Source: Eriocheir sinensis (Eukaryota; Arthropoda; Malacostraca; Decapoda; Varunidae). Taken from it: a stretch of 64,000 nt of DNA. Location of the stretch: contig NC_066516.1 of the NCBI RefSeq assembly GCF_024679095.1, forward strand, positions 6,462,681 to 6,526,680, read 5' to 3'. Shown here piece by piece: positions 47,068 to 58,026 of this stretch (positions are counted from its first letter, which is position 1; each line of letters opens with the position of its first letter). Position numbers and translations under genes: made by a program. The notes under the pieces were generated by a model. That model ran no database searches, was not told the origin of the DNA, and worked only from the letters and a program-made list of their open reading frames with translations.

Positions 47068-48955
47068 AATCAATCAATCAATCAGTGGGGTTATACGCCA
47101 GGGGGAGCGTCGCCTCGCCCACCCTACGACGCCTAGCCTGGGGGTCCCTCTGGGCGAGTCTCCATGCAGGCCCCCTTCCCAACCTGAGTACCACCTGGCA
47201 GGATCCATTGACTTGCTCAAGTCATGAACTCCATGGGCGTTCCCTTGGCCTCCTCCACTCAGGATTGTCTTACAGAAACAACCCGATGCGCAGGATTAGC
47301 TTCAGGATAACGTGCCACGTGCCCGTATATCCGGAGTTGGCGTTGACGAACTATGCAGGTAATATATGTCGAATCATAGTTACTGGTTTGACACAAAGTC
47401 ATTCCAGCCATATCCTATGATTCTGCGTAGACATTTATTACCAAAGGCATCAATCCGCCTCTCCAAGACCCCATTTAGTGTCCATGTCTCACAACCATAG
47501 AGTAAGACAGGGAGCACAAGGGACTTGAAGATCCGGATCTTTGTCCTTCTGCATATGTATCGACAATGCTATATGTTTGTGTCGAGCGAGTCCATAACAC
47601 CGTGGGCCAGGCCAATCTGCCGTTAGACTTCCTGGCCAGACTCACCGTTGTTATGAACTACGCTTCCAAGATATGTGAAACTTTCTGAGATCTCAACGTC
47701 CTCACCACATGCATGAACAGACTGTACTGTTTCATCTAGCAAGCCTCCAAACACCTGTACCTTGGTCTTGGCCCAGGAAACCTTAAGTCCCAAGGACTTC
47801 GCCTCCTCGTGCAATGCCTTGAGAGCCATCACCAAAACCTCCAGTGACTCCGCCAGGATTACTGCATCATCGGCAAAAACAAGGTCATTGACCCTGGTAT
47901 TGCCAGTGGATGCTCTGCAATGACTCTGGTCCACAACTCTGCCCAGTACTCACTCCATATACGAGTGTTGAAAAGCAATAGGGCAAGGACGCATCCCTGC
48001 CTCACTCCCGCATTCATGGGAAAGAATCTGGACAAGCTCCCCCCCACACTTCACAGCACACTCTGTCCCAGAATACAGGCCAGTCAGCAAACCAGGAGTC
48101 CTCGCAGGAATCCCACGGAGTTGCAGAAGATCCCAGAGTGCTTCGCGATGCACAAGTCAAATGCCTTCTTGAGATCGAGGCTGCAAGCATCCCCTGTTGA
48201 AACTCATGTTGGCGCTCCACCAGTACGCGAAGCGCTAGGATATGGTCAGTTGTTGACTTACCAGGCGTGAACCCAGACTGTTCAGGTCTTTGCTGCTTCA
48301 GCAGCTGGCTGCAAATTCACGTCAGCAATAAGTTGGCAAGCACCTTGCCTGGCACACTGAGCAGTGTAATACCATGGTAGTTGTTGCAGTCCTGGCGGTC
48401 CCCTTTCCCTTTCCAGATAGGGATGACCAACCCCCTCTTCCAGTCAGGAGGAATGGTACCGGACTGCCATATGGCAGTCAAGACCGCATGCAACCCACGG
48501 ATCATGACCTCACCTCCAGCTTTGAGCAGCTCTGCACTGATGTTACAGGTGCCAGGTGCCTTTCCACCCCTCAACTTTGCCACAGCTTCTGTGACCTCGA
48601 CCAGAGTGGGTGGGCTTTCGTCAATGGGTGGATCAGCATCCGTCACCTGCAACCCAGCAACTGGGAGCTGCCCACGTGGAGGGTCCGCCATGTACAGCTG
48701 CTCAAAGTACTCAGCCCAACAAGCCCTCTGCCCTTCCATGTCCGACACTAGGCAGCTGTCAACGGTTCGGATAGCACTCACCTGAGAGGGAGACTTGGAG
48801 CGGAGCTTCTTCAGGGCTCGGTAAGCAGGTCGGAGGTCATTCTCATTTAAATGTCCCTCGACTTCCTCAGTGAGACCCCTGACATACCTCTCCTTGTCTC
48901 TCCTCAGGAGAGCTCTAGTCCCTAACAAGGTCTTGGAACTAAGAAATAAGCATGC
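47068..48955 (-). mobile_element. RTE-like LINE, 5'-truncated and decayed
   Basis: Minus-strand ORF2 remnants: 48928-48317 (WKRGLVIPIWKGKGDRQDC, YHGITLLSVPGKVLANLL), 48047-47859 (NAGVRQGCVLALLLFN) and 47934-47623 (DLVFADDAVILAESLEVL with the catalytic FADD, then SFTYLGS). Several frame breaks separate them. The plus-strand left end carries ATCAATCAATCAATCA (about 47070), the short tandem tail typical of RTE 3' ends. The endonuclease is missing. Confidence 0.87.
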
Positions 48956-48968
48956 TCAACAAAACTGA

Positions 48969-49063
48969 GTTACCCTGTAATGAACACCAATGAGTGCTGG
49001 TGATCGAACCTAGGCCTTCTGAGTAGAAGTCAGCGCAGCATACCAACTGTGCCACTGATGAGC
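48969..49063 (-). repeat. tRNA-derived SINE
   Basis: On the minus strand, GTGGCACAGTTGG (A-box-like) is followed 40 bases later by GGTTCGATCAC (B box), the internal Pol III promoter arrangement. It abuts the TTAA at 49064. A homologous copy in the opposite orientation lies at 50690-50780. Confidence 0.75.
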
Positions 49064-50544
49064 TTAACCCCTTAATGACGTTGATGCCGCTGGCGTCATA
49101 TAGTTCTTTCAGACGTGGGCAACGAGTATGACGCCAGCACTGGAGAGTGAGAAGCTATCTGGAATTTGAAGGCCACATGTAACTAGGTTTCTGTTGATGC
49201 ACGTGACTAATTGGCACCTCTTTTGCCCCTTACCACCACTCCGTGCTAAAAATAGCCTACAGTTCCTGTCTACACATCATGGCATCTGCAGAGCGAGTAT
49301 GTTCCCCCAGCCGATCTGTTTCGGCGGTCTTCCTTCAGTTTCTGCTGTTGTGTGCGTGCTGAGCGTAGTTTTGACATCTCCACTTATATACGTGATGCTG
49401 TAGATGAACCAGTATCTTGTTCACAGGAGTGTTCAGAGGAGTGGGAAACGGAAGTTTGATTTTTTGGGAATCATGGAATTCCAGCCAAACCGTCTGTCCA
49501 AATAATAATCTGATTTCACAGTTGAGTTATGTGGATGATTTTCTACAATTTTTATTCAATGAGATTCATTCCAGAATGAAAAAAACTACAAATTTTTTTT
49601 TTCGAGTTTCACTGCAATTTTGGCTCTCTGTAGGCAGTAAATTTCCAGGTCAAAGATTATAAACTATATTTTTCAGACTCCATCGTCATGAAATGAGCAA
49701 CTTTTCTTCAATAAATTTTACTGTACATTGCACCAGTAAAAAAGTTGTAATTTTTTGGGGAATCCTGGAATTCCAGCCAAATGGTCAGTCCAAATCATAA
49801 TCTGATTTCACAGTTGAGTTATATGGATGATTTTCTATAACTTTTATTCAATGAGATTCATTCCAGAATGAAAAAAAAAACTACAAAAATTTACCAAAAT
49901 TATTTTTTGAGTTTCCCTGCAACTTTGGCTCTCTGTAGGCAGTAAATTTCCAGGTCAAAGATTAAAGACTATATTTTTCAGATTCCATCGTGATAAAATG
50001 AGCAACTTTTCTTTAATAATTTTCCTGTGGGTCGCATCACTATAAAGCTGGAATTTTGGGGGAATCATGAAATTCCAGCCAAACAGTCAGTCCAAATCAT
50101 TATCTGATTTCACAGTTGAGTTATTCAGATGATTTTCTACAACTTTTATTCTATGAGATTCATTCCAGAATGAAAAAAATAAAAAAATTACCAAAATTAT
50201 TTTTCGAGTTTCACCACAACTTTGGCTCTCTGTAGGCAATAAATTTCTGGGTCAAAGATTATAAACTATACTTTTGAGACTCCATCATGATAAAATGAGC
50301 AACTTTTCTTCAATAAATTCTCCTGTATGTCGCACCAGTAAAAAGTTGGAATTTTTGGGGAATCATGGAATTTCAGCCAAATGTGACAACCTAGAAAGAA
50401 ATGGATTTCACAGCAGGGTGCACCAGAAAATTTTCTATAAAATATCTTTTATGACTTTTTCTCAGTTTCAAAGTGTATTTTCCGCTGACTTTTGCATTAT
50501 GGGGGGATCTCCCGAGAAAAACTTTTGCTGTTGAATGGGGTTAA
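49064..50544. mobile_element. Putative TTAA-flanked element carrying ~297-bp tandem units
   Basis: TTAACCCC at 49064 and GGGGTTAA ending 50544 frame a 1.48-kb block, and the surroundings suggest insertion. About 0.95 kb of the interior is a tandem array (see the entry at 49455). The inverted ends are short, so the assignment is tentative. No transposase. Confidence 0.55.
49455..50390 (+). repeat. ~297-bp tandem repeat, about 3.2 copies
   Basis: Each unit has GGAATTCCAGCCAAA (near 49475, 49768, 50065, 50360), TCTGATTTCACAGTTGAGTT, a short A-run, TTGGCTCTCTGTAGGCA and AAATGAGCAACTTTTCTT. Copies are about 90% alike by eye. No long open frame. Confidence 0.85.
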
Positions 50545-50689
50545 AGGTTAATATGCACATACACTGGATGTGCCATAGGGGTTGAAAAAAAGTGTTTCTG
50601 GCTGCCATGAGTGAGAGTGGGGTCTCCACCCTTCATATCCACAGTCAAGACAGGCTGCAGAAGTGGCCTTTCATGCGGTGACCTTTTAA

Positions 50690-50780
50690 CTCGTCAGTGG
50701 CTCAGTTGGTATGCTGCCCTGACCTTTACCCAGAAGGCTCAGGATTGATCCCCAGCAGTCAGTGGCATTCATTATGGGAT
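50690..50780 (+). repeat. tRNA-derived SINE (same family)
   Basis: GTGGCTCAGTTGGTATGCTG gives an A-box-like segment and GGATTGATCCC a weakened B box. About 80% like the complement of 48969-49063. Confidence 0.72.
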
Positions 50781-51223
50781 TTTCTCAAGGCATTATTGCA
50801 GTTTCCTTAATGTACAACTAAGTTAGTTCTCTTAGCAACTCAAGCGCCTGCAAAGTTATAATTGGTTTACTTAATTAGACTCATTTGGCAGGTGTTTCTG
50901 CCCTGACTGTATCAAATATCAAAGCTGACACCATCGTGGGGCAGCTGAATTTTTAATATTTCCTATCTGAAGCCCCTAAAAATATAGTAAATTGAAATGA
51001 ATATTGTTCATCACTGATTAATTCATTATTTGTTTTTTTCTGCATTGAAAGTCTAAATTTAGTATACATTCAAGTTCTCCAACAACCATTTACCGAGTCA
51101 TATCTGATGTAAACTTTATTTTCATCTCAAATGATCATTAAATAGATTTTTTTTTGTAAGATTATGATCTTAGAATTTCTTGCTTGAAATTATATAATGA
51201 TTTTTATTCATGTACTCTTTCAG

Positions 51224-51294
51224 AAAATAATCGTTGAAGATGTGTTGATCAGCAAAAAGTACCTGCAGCACTGCCAGACCATAGAATTACAAAG
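51224..51294 (+). other. Candidate alternative p53 3' exon
   Basis: A stretch bounded by TTTCAG and AAAG|GTGCAAG reads KIIVEDVLISKKYLQHC in phase 0. It is compatible with splicing from the phase-0 donor of p53 exon 6 (46139), which would skip exon 7 and its stop. If spliced after exon 7 it would be untranslated, because TAG is the last codon before the GTAAGT at 46647. Weak evidence; it could also belong to another gene. Confidence 0.3.
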
Positions 51295-53019
51295 GTGCAA
51301 GTTTTCTTGATGTCTCAAAGTCTGGGTTAGCTAGTTCTCACTTACGAATTTCACCTTTATTAGAGATAGGAGTATATGCATTATTTGTTCACTGAAAGCA
51401 ATGGTTATTTCCTTTAAAATGTTTTGGCACTTTTAATGGGTTCCTGACATTCTGGTAAAAGCAACAGAACATTTGGTAATTTTATTGAGGAGAAATGAGC
51501 ACTTTCCCTTTACTGCACTCCTGCAGTGTGAAATGATTTTTTGTAAAAAAAAAAGAAAAAAAAAGAAGAATCTTTGTTAGTCTACTTGAATAGTAAATGA
51601 GCCAGTCATTGTGTCTGAAAACATTTTCACAAGGAATATGCCAGGAAAACATATGAAGTAAAAGTATGAAAGAGTTATTCTAAGCCTACCAGGACTTTCC
51701 TGTATTTTTAGTTTACTGCATTTAATTTTCCCAGATAATGCAGAGGACAGTTATTTGGGACTGATATAACTAAGCATGCCTAACTCAATCTCTTAAGTAG
51801 TATTAGTTGGGGTGTATCCTTGGTAATTTTCCATTATGTGCATTTGATTTCCTGGAGTATTGCATATTACAATGAATAATTCATAGTAATATAAAATATT
51901 ATTGTAGTTTTTAGAATACTATACATGAATTATAATAATACTTTTCTCTGAACAATTTGGTTATTTTAAGAATTTTTTGTATCCATTCATTGTTAGAAAT
52001 TTTTGAGCAATTTCATCTCTTTTCATACATCTATGAATATTTTCCATATTTGAGAAAGGCTGTTTTATGATAGGTTGCAATTTTTGTACCATAAAGGGGT
52101 GTGTTGTTAACAACTTATTAATTATAATTTTCTAGTACCTTTTGATGAGTTCAAATTGTCATTATTTTAAGAATTTTGTTCTCCATTGAGGGATAGAATT
52201 TGCAAGGCAAATTTCATCTCTTCCTTCAATTACTGATTTTTTTCTTATATTCATTTTATCATGATCATAAGTTACTTAAATTCTGTAACTTATTTCTGTT
52301 TCCTGTAATTTTGTTTTATTTATCATTGTTGGTGATCATTTAAAAAAATTTCCATTCAATCCTCAATCCATTTTCATGAAATCAATTTTATAGTTATGTA
52401 GTAGTTGCACTATTCCATATAAAATACATTCTGCAAACCTGCTGAAATGTTTGAAGTAATTATTTTTGTATTTTAAAATACACTTGAGAAAATAAGAAAA
52501 ATTATGCAGGTAAGAATTTTGAATTTGAGTAACCTTTGAGACAGAAACATCCTTTAATGCCTTGACATAGTTTTACAGTCAATAACTTGTTGAGAAAGTA
52601 TGGATCACACAGTACAGGTTGATGGCTAAGGTTTGTGAGAGCCTCCATGTGTGAATCATACAAATAGGTAGATGAATGCAGTTGCTATATTAATTTTGTT
52701 CTCATCTGGTCGTGTCTCTGTATCTGGTTCATGCCAGTACTACTTTTTGAAATGGTGAAGCAACCCTAGATAGTTCATCTGAAATCATGAGCAAGTTATC
52801 TACAATATTTAAAGCCATTTAAATCAATATTTTGCTCGATTTACAAGGTTTACTAAAGATGAATTTGAGGGGTGGGGGTTAAATTGGCCATTATAAAAAA
52901 AATGGCCATTTTGAGATGATCATACCAATGAGCTGGAAAGGTCCATTTCTGTCAGTGCTGTAAAGGCCAATGATGCCTGCATGTTAAGAATACCAAACCA
53001 ACAATATGTTCGGATCCAA
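51295..53019. other. AT-rich stretch, nothing recognised
   Basis: A weak duplication (TTATTTTAAGAATTTT..T.TCCATT at 51962 and 52160, both followed by AATTTCATCTCTT) is the only structure seen. Confidence 0.5.
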
Positions 53020-53560
53020 ACTCAGCTCTACTCTTCTAAACTTTTAAACTACTTAACATATACTTGGTCTGTAACCCAAAATCTCAATATCTCATCTCTT
53101 GCAAAAGTAGCTTTCTCGAGGTTAGGTGTTCTTTATTGTCTCCACCATTTTTACTCCCTCACAGACGCTATCCTTATACAAGAGCCTTCTCTGTTCTTGT
53201 TTAGAGTATGCTTTTCATATGTGTTGTTCTTTTTTTATAGTGTCTAGACTTTTCATCATCAGCTTTCCTTCGCTTACTGACAGCCTTCTATCTCTTAAAT
53301 TCCGCCGCAGTGTTGCCCTCATTCTATCTTCTATCAATATTTTCATGCTAACTGCTCTACTGAATTTGCTAATTGCATGTCTCCACCCCTCATACAACCC
53401 TGCTGCACCTGACTTTCTATTCTTGTTCATTCCTATGCCATCCTATTAATTCTTCATCCCTTTTGCTGGTAAACTGGAACAGTCATCTTGTGTCTTTTTC
53501 CTTCTGCCTACGACTTGAACTTTCAAGAGGGAAGTATCAAGACACCTCCAAATGACTGTT
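53020..53560 (+). mobile_element. Jockey-like LINE 3' fragment
   Basis: Degenerate match to the end of the element at 24.8-28.6 kb: RLGVLYCLHHF near 53120 parallels [11 protein letters not shown], and SLTDSLLSLKFRRSVA near 53270 parallels the copy at 28130-28180. Frame breaks throughout; ends near the ATCAAGACACCTC motif at 53537. Confidence 0.8.
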
Positions 53561-53569
53561 TTGGAATTC

Positions 53570-54338
53570 TTCTAGTATACACTATTTGCGCCAGTGGACT
53601 ATTTTTACTTTTATATTTATAAATATATTTATTTAAATGTTCATATCCGTAATTCTTTTTTTTCATACCTTTTGAGTTCTTGCTTCATCCATCGGTGGAA
53701 TGCCGCCACACAGGTACCTCTGAGGCTGTCGCCCCCATCACACATTAATTTATTCATAGTCTAATTCACATGTAAATACAGACCACTGTTTGGTGTGAAT
53801 AACTCCAGCCAAGCCTCAAGCGTTTACACTCGGTGCCGACCATTGCTGAACAGGAGACGGGGAAGGCTGGGGTGCCAGGGGAAGGAAATGCTGGAGGAAA
53901 AAGGCAGAGGGAGGTGTAGGAAGAGTAAAAAGGAAAAGAGGTAATATGGGGTGGCCATTAAGAAATATGAACAAGGTTTTGAAGGAGATGGAAGGGCTGA
54001 AAGAAGAGTGTGCAATGGGGGAGCTGCAGGTAAACAACAAAGGAGAAGGGAGGAGCATACCATCCCAACCCCCAGGCAGTACAGAGTGTGATTATACAAC
54101 TAAGGATACATGTGGAAATAGCACCAGGAAACTAGAAAGATACAATGGTAGGGGACAAGTGCTAAAAAAAATAGAGGCCTTGATTTAGTCAAGGGAGCAG
54201 ACATAAGGGACTGAACATATGAACTACAATCTCGGGGCAAATGCAGGATACTCACTAAGCACAGCTAAGAGAACATTATTGTTAATGAATCAGCCCACCA
54301 GCTCAGGCAGGCCCCAGTGGCCCTGTGGGCGGTAGGCA
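53570..54338. other. Unassigned spacer between two LINE fragments
   Basis: No conserved frame; the right part may be the 3' UTR of the minus-strand LINE ending near 54200. Confidence 0.4.
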
Positions 54339-55241
54339 CTAATAGCAGAACATTGCAGGACAGTGTTTGAGCGTGTGACCCCCTTGCCTGGCACACAAGC
54401 TGCAAGGTACAGGGTCAGCCCCACTGACCTCCCAGTAATATCTGTAGCCCAGCCTCAGCCGCATCACCACTAGATCATAGGATGCACTAAGCCTACCATA
54501 AGTGTGTGTGCAGATACTTGATACCTGGGCATAGTGAATGCTGGAGGGACTACCATCCTGACACCTCAAGGCAAGCTGATTGGTAACAGACTCACTAACA
54601 AATTGGGATCTAAGTCTATTCTTAACATTATTATAGGTGTACTCAACACCTGGGTGTACAGTGAGATCATCAGAGGCAGCACGAGCAAGTCTGTCTGCCT
54701 TTTCATTATGGGGCAGCCCAACATGTGAGGGCACCCAGATGAAGTGTGCAGTAGCACCACAGCACTCAAGCAGGCTAAGGGCACTAAGGCACTTATTGAC
54801 TATATCACAGTCAGAAGGGGAGGAAGACAGAAGTACATACAAGGCACATTGACTGTCATCAAACAGGTACACAGTTTTCCCGAGAGCTACAGTGATATGG
54901 AGGGCTTCATATATGGCATAGCGTTCTGCCACTGTGGAAGACAGATGATCAAGAAGCCTCTTAGAAACCTCAGTGTCAGTGTATTCAGAGGGGGTGGCAT
55001 TGTCCCTAATAAATAATCCACAACCAGTCTTGGTGCCATTGACAGATCCATCACAAAACACATGGACAGCCTGGGTGCGGGGATATACAGACAATTTGGT
55101 CAGAAAATGGTCCTGCAGGACTTGAGGAAGCCAAGAATCTTTAGATTTATCCAATTTTTCTATATCAGCACTGATTATGAGGTTTCCAAGAAGTATAACA
55201 AGGGCTGCTAATGAGGGCAAGACTCGGTTCAAGGACACCAA
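54339..55241 (-). CDS. LINE RNase H and C-terminal zinc-motif frame
   Basis: Intact 300-residue frame, apparently the 3' end of ORF2 of an RNase H-bearing non-LTR element (I/LOA/Ingi type). RNase H features: VHVFCDGSVNGTKTGCG (first Asp), TVAERYAIYEALHI (Glu), VYLFDDSQCALYVL (Asp) and FIWVPSHVGLPHNEKADRLA (His/Asp). The C-terminal CSLCARQGGHTLKHC is a CCHC-like motif. No upstream RT is seen, so it is 5'-truncated although this part remains open. Confidence 0.82.
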   Translation of the reverse strand: MVSLNRVLPSLAALVILLGNLIISADIEKLDKSKDSWLPQVLQDHFLTKLSVYPRTQAVHVFCDGSVNGTKTGCGLFIRDNATPSEYTDTEVSKRLLDHLSSTVAERYAIYEALHITVALGKTVYLFDDSQCALYVLLSSSPSDCDIVNKCLSALSLLECCGATAHFIWVPSHVGLPHNEKADRLARAASDDLTVHPGVEYTYNNVKNRLRSQFVSESVTNQLALRCQDGSPSSIHYAQVSSICTHTYGRLSASYDLVVMRLRLGYRYYWEVSGADPVPCSLCARQGGHTLKHCPAMFCY

Positions 55242-55618
55242 GGTCAGATAAGAGAGAGAGAGAGAGAGGGGTTGGGGGGGGGGCGGGGGCGGGGTTGCAT
55301 TGCGGAATCTACAAAGGAGCTTCCCATTTTCGTTGGTTCAGCAGATGTTCCTTATATCGTCACTCCCTCTTTACTCTTTGCCCACGTAGCATTCTATCAT
55401 TCCTTTGTTGTTTTACTTGCAACAATAAACTATCAATCAATCAATCACATTTAGTCAACCGTGTTCCTCGTATAGACATTAACCACTATTAAATATTCAC
55501 CTTACTGGATATATGAAAAAAAAGAAATATCAAGCCATATGATCGCGAGGGCGGGTATGTGATAGAAAGAAGGCTTGTGATTGGTGGAGACTGACGTGAT
55601 CCGTGACGTCATCTGGAC

Positions 55619-55810
55619 CAGCGTTGCCGGATTATCGTATCCACCATTGTATTTACCGTTTTTAGACACTTAACTATATAAAAAAGACACTAATAATTAA
55701 ACCTTTCAACGGTAACTATAAATAAATGTAGTTATTGGAGTGGAGGAGACAGTTTTGGGGTCGGAAATCGGAAAACATAAGAGGCTAGGTACGACAATCT
55801 GGCAACGTTG
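55619..55810. mobile_element. MITE family B, copy 1
   Basis: Ends are about 21-bp inverted repeats: AGCGTTGCCGGATTATCGTA on the left, and GTACGACAATCTGGCAACG on the right, whose complement matches it with few mismatches. AT-rich 150-bp interior without coding. A diverged second copy lies at 7975-8180. Confidence 0.78.
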
Positions 55811-56104
55811 ATCTCGACAGCTGACGTGAAGCCCCGAAACCTGCTTGGACACAGCGGCGAGCGGAAGGAAGCGTCTGTACGTGCAGCCGTCAGTGGTCTA
55901 TTTTATCTTTTTTTTTTTTTGAGTGTCGGTTGAAGTACGGGCTCTTTGTCCTCATCGTCGTGATTGCGAAGGCGTGAGCGTGGCGTGGAGGTGACCAGGT
56001 GACAGGTGAGTCCAAGGATGATGGAAATACAGGTGAAGTTGCCAAGTGGTGAAGGTGGCAGGCGGTTGGAGAGGGTGGCGGTGCGGGGCATAGGTTGGTG
56101 TTCT

Positions 56105-56325
56105 TAGACGCGTCCTTCTCTTACATCACTCATTTCCAAATCCAACAAGAGGTTAAACGCGTCCCCATGAATGTTTCTTTAGGTTCATGGTACAGAAACT
56201 CAAAACTACCACCAGGGTCATAAAACTATTAACCATGGCCGTGCCCGCAAATCCTATACGAAAGCCTTGTTAATTAAATGTATGTGCTAGAGCGCCTAAA
56301 TGTTTTGAGAATATGATCCATAGTA
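56105..56325 (+). repeat. Dispersed repeat family C, copy 5
   Basis: Blocks TTCTTAGACGCGTCC, CATTTCCAAATCCAACAAGA, GGTTCATGGTACAGAAAC, AAAACTACCACCAGGGTCATAAAAC, GAAAGCCTTG and CCTAAATGTTTTGAGAATATG. Confidence 0.65.
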
Positions 56326-57469
56326 GCTATTCACCTCTCTAGCTCTATGTATCAGTGTGTTCTTGACTTGATATATTTTGTGTAGCTATAGTTGCCATTT
56401 TATTTTGTGTGTGTGCTCAATTTTTACGACAGACTAGCCATAAGAGTTGCATTTTTAAGTATTATCAGCCAACTGAGGATTCATTACTTGGTCGTAATTT
56501 AAAATGGCTATCTCACACTACTCTCCAGCCAGCACTATCTTTTTCCCGTTTTCTATTCATTTCTCGATAGTTTATTTGATTTTGACATTTGACGTCGTGC
56601 ATATTTTTGTTGCCTCATGATCTTGCAGCGTTGCGGGGGTCATGCGTAGGCCTATATGTGTTTGTATGGCTGGAATAGGTGAGATATATGTATAAGGTGT
56701 ATGCATAGGGTGAGGTGAGGATGAATGACGGATGTTAAGGATGAGGTGAGGGACTGAGTGATGGATAGGGGAGAGCGGTGATGATTGGGACAGTGGGATG
56801 GTCCGGCCATAGCACTTATTGTAAAGTGTATGGGAGCCGCGAGATTTTGTGTGAATGTGCAAAACTTTGTTGCCTTGGCCCACAAAGGGACAACCACGCC
56901 CTCAGCTGTTATTTTCGATGCAAGTTCTATTTTATGTTATTTTCCATCTCGTATGTAATATTTTCAGGGTGTATCGTAAGCTCTCACATCAAAAACGTGC
57001 CAATTAGCGAGATGTAAATTATTTCGGTGACGCAACGATGCACGGCGAAGGTATTGCCGTATAACACGATCACCCGTGAAGCTCTCGTGCTGGAAAAGGA
57101 GTGTGACCACACATTTGCTTTTTATAGAGTCGTGATGATTCGGACGGTTGATTTTTTCATGATTTTTATTAAATTTATATCAATTTAAACATTACAGGTG
57201 TTGCAACGGTTATAACACGGTTAATTTGGTTGATTTATATTCAGATATTATGCTTGTTAGAAGAGAAGGAAGCCATAATACCAAAATTTTTGAGATATTT
57301 CTTGTAGTTCTCCTTTTATTTTTTTCCCCTCTAAATATTGAGAGGATACTTTTGTCCTTATACAAATGTTTTGTAGTAGATATAATCTTGTTTATTAGCC
57401 AATCAAACTTAAGTTATATTAATATTATGGCGAGTATTATGAGTGTCCGTACCATCCCACCTCCCCGGC

Positions 57470-57504
57470 CGAACCATCACCACGGGTGGGGATGGTTCGG
57501 ACGA
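57470..57504. repeat. Hairpin with CCGAACCATC stem
   Basis: CCGAACCATC and GATGGTTCGG form a perfect 10-bp stem around ACCACGGGTGGG, itself partly self-complementary. Resembles the hairpin at 44164-44217. Confidence 0.75.
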
Positions 57505-57565
57505 TTTAGAAACTTGTCTTTCATCACCTACATCTGAAAACTGGAAATAGCTACGAGTATCATAT

Positions 57566-57961
57566 TGTTATGCCGGACGTGTTACTTGGGTTCCGTGTCG
57601 CCGTCAGGAGACTCCGTGGGAGTTGGATATGTAAACACTTTGCACCGCTTCTGTAGTTTAATATTCTTCCTCAGTAGTACACTTCACTCTGACTCTTCAC
57701 TTACCACTAGCTTACTATGACTGGAACTCCCCTCTCTCGCCCTCTTCTCCTATATATATCCAGAACAGTACAGTCTAGAATGTTACAGTATATTTTAGAT
57801 CATACAAGAACACGTAGCAAAAATATATGCGAGCTGGCAACACTTCCCTGGCGCCTGGCCGCGCCTGCGGGCACGGCTCGCCTTGCTCCCCGCCCCCTTG
57901 CTCGTTTCTCCGGGAGCCTTCTAGAGGCCTATGGTCGCCGGGGGAAGCTTCCAGCACAACA
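57566..57961 (-). repeat. 3' LTR of the Gypsy element
   Basis: 396 bp, same ends as the other LTR. The ATAT directly to its left matches the ATAT to the right of the partner LTR, marking the insertion site. Confidence 0.95.
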
Positions 57962-57976
57962 CTATCCCCCCCTCTT
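57962..57976 (-). other. Polypurine tract of the Gypsy element
   Basis: Minus strand AAGAGGGGGGATAG directly precedes the 3' LTR, as expected for the plus-strand primer. Confidence 0.85.
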
Positions 57977-58026
57977 AATTGTGATCGTCCCGATCACACA
58001 CTTAACTATATACAAACGTAAGAGAA

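Larger units (their letters stand above)
55811..57561. other. Mixed-composition region, possible transcription start
   Basis: 55820-56010 is GC-richer and ends GGTGACAG|GTGAGTCC, a good donor consensus at 56006, without a conserved frame before it: possibly a 5' UTR exon. 56105-56325 is repeat family C. The remainder is AT-rich. Confidence 0.35.

Noticed and set aside
56572..56897. Two overlapping minus-strand frames of about 100 and 80 residues
   Set aside because: Low-complexity His/Ser/Pro composition, overlapping in different frames, no splice context.
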